In this document: positions 1-7,371 of the stretch, one piece after another
Layout: each line of letters begins with the position of its first letter
How positions within the stretch are numbered: the stretch's first letter is position 1
Source: JBBIPA01 sp037443085
Lineage (GTDB): Bacteria > Chloroflexota > Dehalococcoidia > GIF9 > UBA5629
Reading direction: 5' to 3'
Assembly (NCBI GenBank): GCA_037443085.1
Contig: JBBIPA010000002.1
Location: forward strand, 1-64,000
Length of the DNA: 64,000 nt
Position numbers and translations under genes: made by a program
Notes under the pieces: generated by a model
Databases searched by the model: none
What the model was told of the DNA's origin: nothing
What the model saw: the letters and a program-made list of their open reading frames with translations, nothing else

Positions 1-358
1 TAGTTACCCACTGGCCACCAAGCCTTAGTGCCCACAGTTTTCCCTTCTCAGCCTGGGTGCGCAAAGTAACCGGCGCAATTCCCGCCAGCTCTGATGCTCT
101 TTTCAGGTCAATGAACTCGTCGACGCTGGAAGCTGCCAACTGCCCCGAAGGATAGCGCTTGCTGGCATCTAGGATTTCTACCGAAGCCAGACTACTGTCA
201 TCAGTGTAATTTAGTATTACCCCAGTCTCTACCTCGTTGCTATGGCTCAAGGGAGTACTGGGTTCCTGAAGATAAATGGTGAGTATATCAACTTCGGGTT
301 CATATTCAATTTTCAGGGCGACTTTGGGCATTTCCTTCAATTTTGTTTTTGTTACCAT
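1..358 (-). CDS. DUF2283 plus helix-turn-helix protein, antitoxin-like (3' end outside window)
   Basis: The translation opens MVTKTKLKEMPKVALKIEYE and runs without a stop to the window edge (119 codons visible). The N-terminal half (KIEYEPEVDILTIYL and following) matches the DUF2283 pattern. The last part (residues about 88-119, DLKRASELAGIAPVTLRTQA) looks like a MerR/excisionase-type helix-turn-helix. The start ATG follows a Shine-Dalgarno GGGGTG that overlaps the stop of the upstream DUF4258 gene, 9 bp away, so the two are translationally linked. DUF2283 and DUF4258 genes are frequent neighbours and are regarded as toxin/antitoxin-like; an antitoxin and autorepressor role is inferred from the HTH and the palindrome over the shared promoter. 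Confidence 0.72.
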   Translation of the reverse strand, partial: MVTKTKLKEMPKVALKIEYEPEVDILTIYLQEPSTPLSHSNEVETGVILNYTDDSSLASVEILDASKRYPSGQLAASSVDEFIDLKRASELAGIAPVTLRTQAEKGKLWALRLGGQWVT

Positions 359-367
359 ACTTCACCC

Positions 368-568
368 CTATCTCGTTTTGACCACGGTTATTACCAGAGC
401 ATATGGGCCTACCATAACCCAAATTACTCTAAGCTTCTCATACCGCGATTCTCAGTTTTCTCCTTTGCTCAGCCTTTCTCCCGAATTGATAGCTTCTTCC
501 ACGTCCGTTGTCGCTAGCTTATATAGCCTCAGCTTGTTCCTGGCATGGCGACTGAACCGTATCTCCAT
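368..568 (-). pseudogene. DUF4258 toxin-like gene interrupted by in-frame TGA
   Basis: From ATG at 568 the frame reads MEIRFSRHARNKLRLYKLAT, the usual DUF4258 opening with the RHA(R) motif. It continues to codon 38 and meets TGA at 454-452. The same frame then resumes as ESRYEKLRVIWVMVG and ends ITVVKTR-stop, which is the normal DUF4258 C-terminus, so the full frame would be 66 residues. The residue at the TGA is probably Trp (TGG to TGA). I see no hairpin 16-37 nt downstream of the kind that would support selenocysteine. There is no Shine-Dalgarno, but the promoter -10 ends 7 bp before the ATG, so the mRNA is probably leaderless. Alternatives are a sequencing error or natural readthrough. 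Confidence 0.68.
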
Positions 569-574
569 TCAGCT

Positions 575-605
575 AAGTATAAGCGGTTACGCTTATACTT
601 GTCAA
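575..605 (-). promoter_or_regulatory. Promoter with palindromic operator for the DUF4258/DUF2283 pair
   Basis: On the minus strand TTGACA (605-600) is followed after 18 bp by TATACT (581-576), or after 17 bp by TTATAC. A perfect 11-bp inverted repeat, AAGTATAAGCG with a GTTA spacer (575-600), fills the region between and including the -10. This is the typical arrangement of an autoregulated toxin/antitoxin promoter. The hairpin lacks a U-tract and is unlikely to be a terminator. Confidence 0.72.
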
Positions 606-687
606 TTTATGAACTGGCTGGTCATGTACATTGTGGTGCGAGTTTGGCGGAACCATCGTATGAAGGTGATAAAAAAGGTGACCAGCT

Positions 688-1971
688 CTATATCACAGGT
701 CTGATAATTACTGTCTGCTCTCGCTTGGCGCCGACGGAGACGATGTCTATGGGGCAGCCGAGAAGCTTCTCCAGGCGAGCGACGTATTGCCTGGCCTGGG
801 AAGGCAGTTTTTTGAAACTGCGTATATCGCTGGTGGGGGTCTGCCAGCCGGGAATTTGCTCGTAGACAGGCTGACATTTCTCCAGCGTGCTAAGGTCGGT
901 GGGGAAATAATCAATGGTCTTGCCATCTATCTTGTATCCGGTGCAGATATTGATGGTGGGGAGCGGGTCCAGGATATCGAGTCGAGTGAGGATGATGCTG
1001 TTGAAACCGTTCACCTGGACGCTGAAACGGCCGGCAACAACATCGAACCAGCCGCAGCGCCGCGGCCGGCCGGTGGTGGCGCCGTACTCCTGAGCACGTT
1101 TTCTGATGGACTCGCCGATTTCGTCCTTGAGCTCGGTGGGCATGGGGCCGCCGCCCACCCTGGTGATATATGCCTTGAACACGCCGGCGATCCGGTTGAT
1201 GTTATTGATGCTGATGCCGGAGCCGGTGGCGCTGCTGGAAGCCAGTGGCGATGATGAGGTGACGTAGGGATAGGTGCCGAAGTCGGGGTCAAGCATAGTG
1301 CCCTGAGCGCCTTCCAGTAAAATATTTTCCTTCCTGGATATCGCCTCCCGGATGATGGAAGCGGTTTCTCGGATATAGGAGGCGAGTCGTTTCCCGTAGT
1401 CGAGGTATTGCTGGTAAATCTCTTCGAATGACAGTGCCGAAGCGTTATACACTCTGGTGATAATGGCATTTTTGAGCTCGAGGACGGTTTTCAATCTGGT
1501 TTTGAATGCCTCAGCATCGAGCAGGTCGCAGGTGCGAATGCCCTGCCGTGCTGTCTTATCGGTGAAAACGGGGCCGATTCCTTTGAGGGTGGTGCCGATA
1601 GCTCCACCGCCCCGCCGCTCTTCCTCCAGGCGGTCGAGCAGTATATGATAGGGCATGATGATATGCGCCCGGTCGCTGATGAAGAGATTACTGGTGTCAA
1701 CGCCCTTGCCTTTGATTTCATCGATTTCCGCCAGCAGCACCGCGGGGTTAATGGCTACGCCATTGCCCAGAATGCATACGGCACCGCGGTGGAAGATGCC
1801 TGAAGGCACCAGGTGGAGCTTGAACTCTCCAAAGGGGTTAATCACGGTGTGGCCGGCATTGTCGCCGCCGGAATAGCGCACTACCACCCTGGCCTTTTCC
1901 GCCAGGAGGTCAACGATTTTGCCTTTGCCTTCGTCTCCCCACTGACCACCGACAATTGTTACTACAGACAT
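688..1971 (-). CDS. purA: Adenylosuccinate synthetase
   Basis: The enzyme converts IMP, aspartate and GTP to adenylosuccinate, the first committed step to AMP, in the cytoplasm. The 427-residue product has the family length. It shows the GTP-binding loop GGQWGDEGKGKIVDLLA at residues 8-24, the catalytic GHT around residue 40, and the substrate-loop region TRVGGGPMPTEL near residue 270. The ATG is preceded by an AAAGG ribosome site. It lies downstream of a small membrane-protein gene on the same strand but is separated from it by a hairpin. Confidence 0.97.
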   Translation of the reverse strand: MSVVTIVGGQWGDEGKGKIVDLLAEKARVVVRYSGGDNAGHTVINPFGEFKLHLVPSGIFHRGAVCILGNGVAINPAVLLAEIDEIKGKGVDTSNLFISDRAHIIMPYHILLDRLEEERRGGGAIGTTLKGIGPVFTDKTARQGIRTCDLLDAEAFKTRLKTVLELKNAIITRVYNASALSFEEIYQQYLDYGKRLASYIRETASIIREAISRKENILLEGAQGTMLDPDFGTYPYVTSSSPLASSSATGSGISINNINRIAGVFKAYITRVGGGPMPTELKDEIGESIRKRAQEYGATTGRPRRCGWFDVVAGRFSVQVNGFNSIILTRLDILDPLPTINICTGYKIDGKTIDYFPTDLSTLEKCQPVYEQIPGWQTPTSDIRSFKKLPSQARQYVARLEKLLGCPIDIVSVGAKREQTVIIRPVI

Positions 1972-1990
1972 AACCTTTCATCCTGTCTTC

Positions 1991-2013
1991 CTCTCCCCTT
2001 CTTAAGGGGAGAG
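1991..2013 (-). terminator. GC-rich hairpin between small membrane gene and purA
   Basis: CTCTCCCCTT and AAGGGGAGAG form a perfect 10-bp stem around a CTT loop. No long U-tract follows on either strand, so it may attenuate or protect RNA ends rather than terminate strongly. A hairpin with almost the same arm sequence occurs at 37215-37243. Confidence 0.45.
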
Positions 2014-2025
2014 GAAATAGATTTC

Positions 2026-2211
2026 TTACAGTCGGCTCATGTAGCCCCTGCCCCAGTAGTAAAGCAAGGCGCCACCGCCGATAAGCCAAACCAGCAAGCC
2101 AATAATTATCGCCCAAATGGCGTCAAAAATAAAGATGCTGCCCAGCACCATCCAGAGCACTGCCAGGATGCTCAGCGCAGTTAAACTCCATTGAAATGTC
2201 TTGTCGTTCAT
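2026..2211 (-). CDS. Small two-helix membrane protein
   Basis: This 61-residue protein has two clear hydrophobic segments (about residues 9-28 and 30-52) and a short basic C-terminus (GRGYMSRL). I do not recognise the family. It starts 12 bp after the stop of the CDP-alcohol phosphatidyltransferase gene and is probably co-transcribed with the inositol-lipid genes. Its job is unknown; association with the neighbouring membrane enzyme is only suggested by position. Confidence 0.6.
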   Translation of the reverse strand: MNDKTFQWSLTALSILAVLWMVLGSIFIFDAIWAIIIGLLVWLIGGGALLYYWGRGYMSRL

Positions 2212-2223
2212 GGTGATTCCCGG

Positions 2224-2805
2224 TCACTTTCCCTGCTTCTTTGTCTGGTGCCACACGTGGACCAGTCGCTGTACCACAGTGATGAAAGTAAAGACCGCCA
2301 GCACAATCAGCGTAATCAGGACCTGACTGAGCATCAAGCCAAGCGCCAGTATTATAACCCTCTCGGCTCTGGTGAACAAGCCGGTTTTGCATTCTATACC
2401 CAGACCTTCAGACCTGGCCCTGATGTAGCTGATGAGAAACGAGCCTACCATGACACCGAAGATAAGCAGTATCTCCAGGGCATGCTCGCCGTTGAGATAA
2501 AGAAATAACAGGCCGATGAACAGCAATGCTTCGGAGAGGCGGTCGAAGGTGGAGTCCAGCAAAGCGCCGAAGCGTGTGGTTCGATTGGTTGAGCGCGCCA
2601 GCGCCCCATCGAGGATATCGAATAGCCCTGCCACCAGAACCAGCACACCGGCGATGAGCAGGTGATTCAGGGCTATCAGGGCGGCGGCGATGATGGTGAC
2701 GACGAGGCCGGCCCAGGTGAGCATGTCAGGAGTGAGACCGGTTTTGCTCAACCAGGGCACCAGCGGTCCGGTGATTTTGGCGGCAGCGAACTTGCGGAAA
2801 TCCAT
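2224..2805 (-). CDS. CDP-alcohol phosphatidyltransferase (phosphatidylinositol-phosphate synthase-like)
   Basis: A 193-residue integral membrane enzyme that joins a CDP-activated lipid to an alcohol. The family signature D-x2-DG-x2-AR-x8-G-x3-D-x3-D is present as DILDGALARS through FGALLDSTFDR (residues about 65-91), followed by several hydrophobic helices. Its neighbours are inositol-1-phosphate synthase and a PimA-type glycosyltransferase. The acceptor is therefore inferred to be inositol 1-phosphate, giving phosphatidylinositol phosphate as in actinobacteria and archaea. Phosphatidylglycerophosphate synthase is the main alternative by sequence alone. Confidence 0.85.
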   Translation of the reverse strand: MDFRKFAAAKITGPLVPWLSKTGLTPDMLTWAGLVVTIIAAALIALNHLLIAGVLVLVAGLFDILDGALARSTNRTTRFGALLDSTFDRLSEALLFIGLLFLYLNGEHALEILLIFGVMVGSFLISYIRARSEGLGIECKTGLFTRAERVIILALGLMLSQVLITLIVLAVFTFITVVQRLVHVWHQTKKQGK

Positions 2806-2831
2806 TCGACTACACTTTCTTGGGGAGGCAG

Positions 2832-3947
2832 TTAGCGAAGCAGGCTACGGTAAAAGTCCATTACTTGGCGTGCTATATTCTCCCAGCTATAGTTTTGCGC
2901 TTTGACCTTTCCTTTAGCTCCCATCTGCTCCCGGCGCGAGCGGTCGTTTAGTAAGGATATCAGGGCTTGAGCCAATCCTTCTTCGTCTGACGGTGCTACC
3001 AGCAGACCTTCGGCGTCATGGGTGAGCACACTGGCGTAGCCTTCAATGCTGGAGGCGACCACAGGTTTGCCACAGGCCATGGCTTCCAGCAGCACAATGC
3101 CGAAGCTTTCGCCGCCGGTGGCAGGGGCGCAGAAGATATCGGCAGTGCGGTAATATTCCGGCAGCTCGGCGTCGGAGACAAAGTCGGTAAAGACGATGTT
3201 ATCCAGTTTTAGTTCCTGTGCCTGTTCCTCGTAGCCGGGGCGCAGCCTGGTGCCGGGACCGACCACGATAAGGCGGAAGTCGGGGAACTCTTTTTTAATC
3301 AGGGCGCAGGCATTGATGAGACGTCCCAGTCCCTTGCGTTTTTCCAGCCTCCCTACGAAGAGGACATTTAGTTTACCATCGGCGAACTCCTTACGGTGCG
3401 GTCCTTCTGGAGTAAAACGTTCGACATTGATGCCGTTCGGTATGATATGGTATTCGCCGCCGGGGAAATATCTGTTCACAAAGTTCAGTGCCGCTTTGGA
3501 AACGGCGATTTTGCCGTGCAGCTTCTTAAACCAGGGCTTGAGCACCGGTTGAGTAACGTAGTAAGTTCGTGACCCGGCGTGACAGGCATGGAAGGTGCCC
3601 ACATTGGTGCAGGTTGACTGCGCCAGGGTGCTGACACAGAGCAACGGAGCGAAAGGTTCATGCAAGTGGAGGATGTCGAATTTTTCCTCGCTCAGCACTT
3701 TCTTAATTTGGACTGGCAGCCAGGGAGACAGGGGAATGCGGGCTATGGAGCCACCATAGGGGATGGGCAGGGGTCTGCCCACTGCCTTGAGCTCCACATC
3801 GGGAGTGAGCTTCGTGTCTTTCAAGCGGGGTGCGATAATCTTAACCTGGTGTCCCCATTTGCAGAAGTGGTCAGCGAGATGAGAGATGTGGTTGACTACC
3901 CCGCCAGGGAAAGAGTAGTCATAGGGAGATACCAGCCCAATCTTCAC
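2832..3947 (-). CDS. GT4 glycosyltransferase, phosphatidylinositol mannosyltransferase (PimA)-like
   Basis: This 371-residue GT-B glycosyltransferase begins with the PimA-like VSPYDYSFPGGVVNHI loop. It has the GT4 donor-site region with LFVGRLEKRKGLGRLI near residue 195 and the catalytic E-x7-E stretch ESFGIVLLEAMACGKP near residue 283. GTG is the start codon, with AAAGGA 9 bp upstream. It sits between inositol-phosphate synthase and a phosphatidyltransferase, so the likely reaction is transfer of mannose, or a similar sugar, from a nucleotide donor to phosphatidylinositol at the inner membrane face. Acceptor and donor are inferred from context. Confidence 0.86.
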   Translation of the reverse strand: MKIGLVSPYDYSFPGGVVNHISHLADHFCKWGHQVKIIAPRLKDTKLTPDVELKAVGRPLPIPYGGSIARIPLSPWLPVQIKKVLSEEKFDILHLHEPFAPLLCVSTLAQSTCTNVGTFHACHAGSRTYYVTQPVLKPWFKKLHGKIAVSKAALNFVNRYFPGGEYHIIPNGINVERFTPEGPHRKEFADGKLNVLFVGRLEKRKGLGRLINACALIKKEFPDFRLIVVGPGTRLRPGYEEQAQELKLDNIVFTDFVSDAELPEYYRTADIFCAPATGGESFGIVLLEAMACGKPVVASSIEGYASVLTHDAEGLLVAPSDEEGLAQALISLLNDRSRREQMGAKGKVKAQNYSWENIARQVMDFYRSLLR

Positions 3948-3988
3948 CGTCGTTTTATCCTTTGTGCAGTTCTGTCGTTGAGCACCGC

Positions 3989-5113
3989 TTATACTTTTTC
4001 TGTGGCGGCGCTTTTTTCAGGCAAACAAACCGGGCTTGATTGTGCTTTCCCACTGATGAACTGCTCCACCCGCTCCCGAGCCTCTTCATCAGAGTACTGG
4101 ATGGGTGGGGATTTCATAAAGTAGGACGAAGGTCCTACCAGGGAGCCAGCTATACCGCGCTCGAGGGCCAGCTTGCAGCAGCGGATGGCGTCGATAACCA
4201 CGCCGGCTGAGTTGGGACTGTCCCATACTTCCAGCTTCATTTCGAGGTTCAACGGGACGTCACCGAAGGTGCGCCCTTCCATCCTGATATGGCAGAACTT
4301 GCGGTCAGCGAGCCAGGGCACATAGTCACTGGGGCCGACATGGATATCATCAGGACTCATCTCATAGTTCAATTGAGAGGTCACCGCATTGGTCTTGGAG
4401 ATCTTCTTGGATTCCAGGCGCTCGCGTTCCAGCATATTGTAGAAATCGGTATTGCCGCCGAAGTTAAGCTGGTAGGTTCTCTCCAGCCTGACGCCGCGGT
4501 CCGTGAAGAGCTTGGTTAAGACACGGTGGGTTATGGTAGCGCCTACCTGGGATTTGATATCATCACCAATCACCGGCAGCCCGGCTTCGGCAAAACGGTT
4601 ATACCAGTACGGCTCGCGGGCTATGAACACGGGAATACAGTTGATGAAGCCGCAGCCGGCGGACAATATCTGCTCCACATACCACTTGGTGGCTTCCTCA
4701 CTGCCGACGGGCAGGTAATTGAGCACCACGTCAGTCTTGGTTTCCTTGAGGATGCCCACGATGTTAGCCGTGCTGCCTGGCGCCTTCTGGATAATCTGAG
4801 ACAGGTATTTGCCCAGGCCGTCGTGGGTCATGCCCCTGATCACTTTCACGCCGGTCTTGGGCACGTCATAGAACTTGAAGGTATTATTGGGTGCAGTGTA
4901 AATGGCTTCGGCTAAGTCCTTGCCCACCTTGTTTTTATCAATGTCGATGGCAGCAACGAAATTGATATCTCTGATATGGTAGCCACCCAGATTCACATGC
5001 ATTAGTCCCGGTACGAATTCATCTGGCTTGGCATTTTTATAGTAATGGACGCCCTGCACCAATGAGGAGGCGCAGTTGCCCACACCGATGATGGCTACGT
5101 TGATTTTGCCCAT
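3989..5113 (-). CDS. ino1: Myo-inositol-1-phosphate synthase
   Basis: This NAD-dependent enzyme cyclises glucose 6-phosphate to inositol 1-phosphate. The 374-residue product matches the shorter actinobacterial/archaeal type, with the Rossmann motif IIGVGNCASSLVQG at residues 8-21. Conserved blocks are NLGGYHIRDI, YLPVGSEEATKWY, GDDIKSQVGATITHR and LNFGGNTDFYNML. A strong AAAGGAGTG precedes the ATG. It is the first gene of a minus-strand group leading to a PimA-like transferase and the phosphatidyltransferase, supplying the inositol head group. Confidence 0.95.
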   Translation of the reverse strand: MGKINVAIIGVGNCASSLVQGVHYYKNAKPDEFVPGLMHVNLGGYHIRDINFVAAIDIDKNKVGKDLAEAIYTAPNNTFKFYDVPKTGVKVIRGMTHDGLGKYLSQIIQKAPGSTANIVGILKETKTDVVLNYLPVGSEEATKWYVEQILSAGCGFINCIPVFIAREPYWYNRFAEAGLPVIGDDIKSQVGATITHRVLTKLFTDRGVRLERTYQLNFGGNTDFYNMLERERLESKKISKTNAVTSQLNYEMSPDDIHVGPSDYVPWLADRKFCHIRMEGRTFGDVPLNLEMKLEVWDSPNSAGVVIDAIRCCKLALERGIAGSLVGPSSYFMKSPPIQYSDEEARERVEQFISGKAQSSPVCLPEKSAATEKV

Positions 5114-5236
5114 TTCACACTCCTTTCAGGGTTTGTGGCCACAAACCGGGGTCTTCATCTTAGAGTGGTGGATTATGAAGATACCTTTAACTATCCAGCA
5201 CCCAAAAACTGCAACACTATATTATAATGGCTGCCC

Positions 5237-5265
5237 TTGTATATAACAAGGTTTTGTGATATTTT
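5237..5265 (+). promoter_or_regulatory. Putative promoter of the PHP gene
   Basis: TTGTAT (5237-5242), a 17-bp spacer and TATTTT (5260-5265) place transcription start at about 5272, the G of the GTG start codon. The AAAGG directly abutting the GTG is too close for a ribosome site, so a leaderless transcript is the simplest reading. Confidence 0.4.
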
Positions 5266-5271
5266 CAAAGG

Positions 5272-5967
5272 GTGCTTTATGATTTTCACACCCATACCTT
5301 CCACAGCGATGGCGAGCTGTCACCAATGGAACTGATTCAGCGGGCTGTGGTTCAGGGCTATGCGGCTATCGCCATTACCGACCATATAGCTGTGGGCTCA
5401 CTGAGCCGGGTGATTGCCGAGACCAGCGCCGATTGTGCCCTGGCCAGGAAGCACTGGGATATTATGGCTATCCCCGGCGTGGAGCTGACTCATCTGCCCC
5501 CGGAGGCGATATCTGATGCTGCGCGGAAAGCCAAGGAGCTGGGAGCCTGGATGGTGGTGGTGCACGGCGAATCGCCGATTGAGCCTGTTCCCAGGGGGAC
5601 CAATCTGGCTGCGGTCAAATCACCTTATGTGGATATCCTGGCGCACCCGGGTTTAATCACCTCTGAAGAGGTCACGCTGGCGGTGAAGAACGGCATATTT
5701 ATCGAGCTATCCGGCCGGCGCGGTCATTGCACCACCAATCCTCATGTGGCTACCATTTGCCACAATCTGGGGGGCAGTCTGCTGGCTAATTCTGACGCGC
5801 ATGACGAGGATGACCTGCTCACGCCCAAGAGGGCTAAAGATATCCTCCAGCAGGCTGGCGTGAGCACCAGGCAATACCAGCAAATTCTGAGAGACAACCC
5901 GCTGCTATTGCTGGAGAGGATTAAGAAGTCAGCTTCTGCCTCTCGTCAGCGCCGGCCGAGGCTTTAG
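5272..5967 (+). CDS. PHP-domain phosphoesterase (histidinol-phosphatase-like)
   Basis: This 231-residue metal-dependent hydrolase has the PHP metal-site motifs in order: FHTHTFHSDGELSP (residues 4-17), ITDH (36-39), GVELTH (67-72), VVHGES (98-103), ILAHPG and NSDAHDEDDL near the C-terminus. It is a stand-alone PHP protein. The substrate cannot be read from sequence; the family includes histidinol phosphatases, and nucleotide or sugar phosphates are possible. GTG is the only usable start, since TGA lies in frame 12 bp upstream and the HTH motif must be included. It is divergent from ino1. Confidence 0.85.
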   Translation: MLYDFHTHTFHSDGELSPMELIQRAVVQGYAAIAITDHIAVGSLSRVIAETSADCALARKHWDIMAIPGVELTHLPPEAISDAARKAKELGAWMVVVHGESPIEPVPRGTNLAAVKSPYVDILAHPGLITSEEVTLAVKNGIFIELSGRRGHCTTNPHVATICHNLGGSLLANSDAHDEDDLLTPKRAKDILQQAGVSTRQYQQILRDNPLLLLERIKKSASASRQRRPRL

Positions 5968-6009
5968 CCTTTTTGCCGACTGGATAATTGAGTGGTGTCA
6001 CCTGGGATT

Positions 6010-6939
6010 CTATTTTTCTGTATAGTGGAGGCTATTGGCGGAGCTGTCCAGGGCGAATACCTTGTAGGGATGCCAGAGATTATTTTCAGGGGTGCGGTGG
6101 AGTATGGCGAGGAACTGTCCCTCAGGGTTATAAGCGCGGCAATAGTCGCCAGTAATGCCATGTTCTTCGCCCAGCGAAATGGAGCAGCCGTTTTTGATGG
6201 CAAGCTCATTCGTTTTATCCACGATGACGGCGCTCCAGTGGAGCAACGGCGTGTCCACGGGGTAGAGGAACTCATTCCAGATACGCTGATGGAAAATACA
6301 CTTGATATCAGATACCGGCAAGGCATCTTCGATGCCAAACGGACCGCATTTCAGGCGGTTGAGGTTCTTCAAATAAGCTCCGCACCCCAGGGATTGTCCC
6401 AGGTCATGGGCAATAGAGCGTATATAGGTACCCTTGCTGCAGGCCACTTCAATGGTTAGCAGCGGCAGTTTATAGTCGATAAGCTCAATGTTGATGATAT
6501 GCACGCGCCTGGGCTTGGTGGCTACCTGGATGCCGGCGCGGGCTAATTGATAATGCCGCTTGCCCTGGTATTTCAGGGCGCTATACCGCGGGGGCGATTG
6601 CTCGATGTCGCCCTGGAAGGTAGCCAGAGCTTTCTTTATCTGTGCTCTGGTGATGCCGCCGGGGTCCTGGACAGTGGTGATTTCCCCTTCTCTGTCGAAG
6701 GTCTCGGTAACTGCCCCCAGCTCGATCTCAGCCAGATAGGTTTTGTTGCTGTCAGCGAGAAACTGCACCACTCGCGTCGCCTGGCCAAAACAGATTGGCA
6801 GAACGCCGGTGGCTATGGGGTCGAGGGTGCCGGCATGGCCAACGTGCCTTTCGCCTGATAAGCGCTTCAACCAGGCGACGACGCTGAAGGAGGTCTTGCC
6901 TTCAGGCTTGTTTACATTGAGGATGCCGTTAATGCTCAT
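6010..6939 (-). CDS. truB: tRNA pseudouridine-55 synthase
   Basis: TruB makes pseudouridine 55 in the T-loop of tRNAs. The catalytic block GHAGTLDPIATGVLPI, with its Asp, lies near residues 33-48. Further conserved stretches are TFQGDIEQSPPRYSALK and CSKGTYIRSIAHDLG, and a PUA-like C-terminal region follows. I start at the ATG reading MSINGILNVNKPEGKTS rather than 30 bp further upstream, because family members begin here and it overlaps the rbfA stop by 11 bp. It is the last gene of the nusA operon. Confidence 0.95.
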   Translation of the reverse strand: MSINGILNVNKPEGKTSFSVVAWLKRLSGERHVGHAGTLDPIATGVLPICFGQATRVVQFLADSNKTYLAEIELGAVTETFDREGEITTVQDPGGITRAQIKKALATFQGDIEQSPPRYSALKYQGKRHYQLARAGIQVATKPRRVHIINIELIDYKLPLLTIEVACSKGTYIRSIAHDLGQSLGCGAYLKNLNRLKCGPFGIEDALPVSDIKCIFHQRIWNEFLYPVDTPLLHWSAVIVDKTNELAIKNGCSISLGEEHGITGDYCRAYNPEGQFLAILHRTPENNLWHPYKVFALDSSANSLHYTEK

Positions 6940-7291
6940 CTCTGGCAGTATCGGAAGAGACCTGGTCAATCAGTTGCAGAATTCTGGCGCCATGCTCGAT
7001 GGAATCATCGAACAGGAAGCTCAGCTCAGGGATAGACCTCAGCAGCAACCGCCGTGACAGTTCACGGCGAAAGAACCCTGAAGCAGCCTTGAAACCCTGC
7101 AACATCTCGTTCTTATTGGTCTGGTTCCCCAGGATGCTCACGAACACCTTGGCCTGCTTAAGGTCTGGTGAGGTTGAAACCTTGGTGACAGAAATGAAAC
7201 CTCTCAATCTGGGGTCGTTCACCTGTTCCTGGAGCAGTTCACTGATTTCCTGTCGAATTAAGCTGCTTACTCGTTCAGCACGTCGTGTCAT
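6929..7291 (-). CDS. rbfA: Ribosome-binding factor A
   Basis: RbfA is a KH-fold factor for 30S maturation and 16S rRNA 5' processing. The 120-residue product is of normal length, with MTRRAERVSSLIRQEISELL at the start, the conserved DPRLRGFISVTKVSTSPDLK, and AKVFVSILG. An AAAGGAGGAAACC site precedes the ATG. It lies between infB and truB as in most bacteria. Confidence 0.95.
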   Translation of the reverse strand: MTRRAERVSSLIRQEISELLQEQVNDPRLRGFISVTKVSTSPDLKQAKVFVSILGNQTNKNEMLQGFKAASGFFRRELSRRLLLRSIPELSFLFDDSIEHGARILQLIDQVSSDTARDEH

Positions 7292-7371
7292 GGTTTCCTC
7301 CTTTCAAGAGAGGTGGGCAATTCAATCCGGATGGAGAGGAAGCAGATTGAAAGGGAAAGCAGGCAGGAAGG

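Noticed and set aside
452..454. Selenocysteine in the DUF4258 gene
   Set aside because: No stable hairpin is seen 16-37 nt downstream, and the position suits Trp.
575..600. Recombinase core site or terminator
   Set aside because: The palindrome coincides with a near-consensus promoter -10 and has no T-run; an operator explains it better. No integrase gene is in the window.
5959..5971. Terminator after the PHP gene
   Set aside because: AGGCT-TT-AGCCT has a loop of only two bases, so the hairpin is too weak to call.
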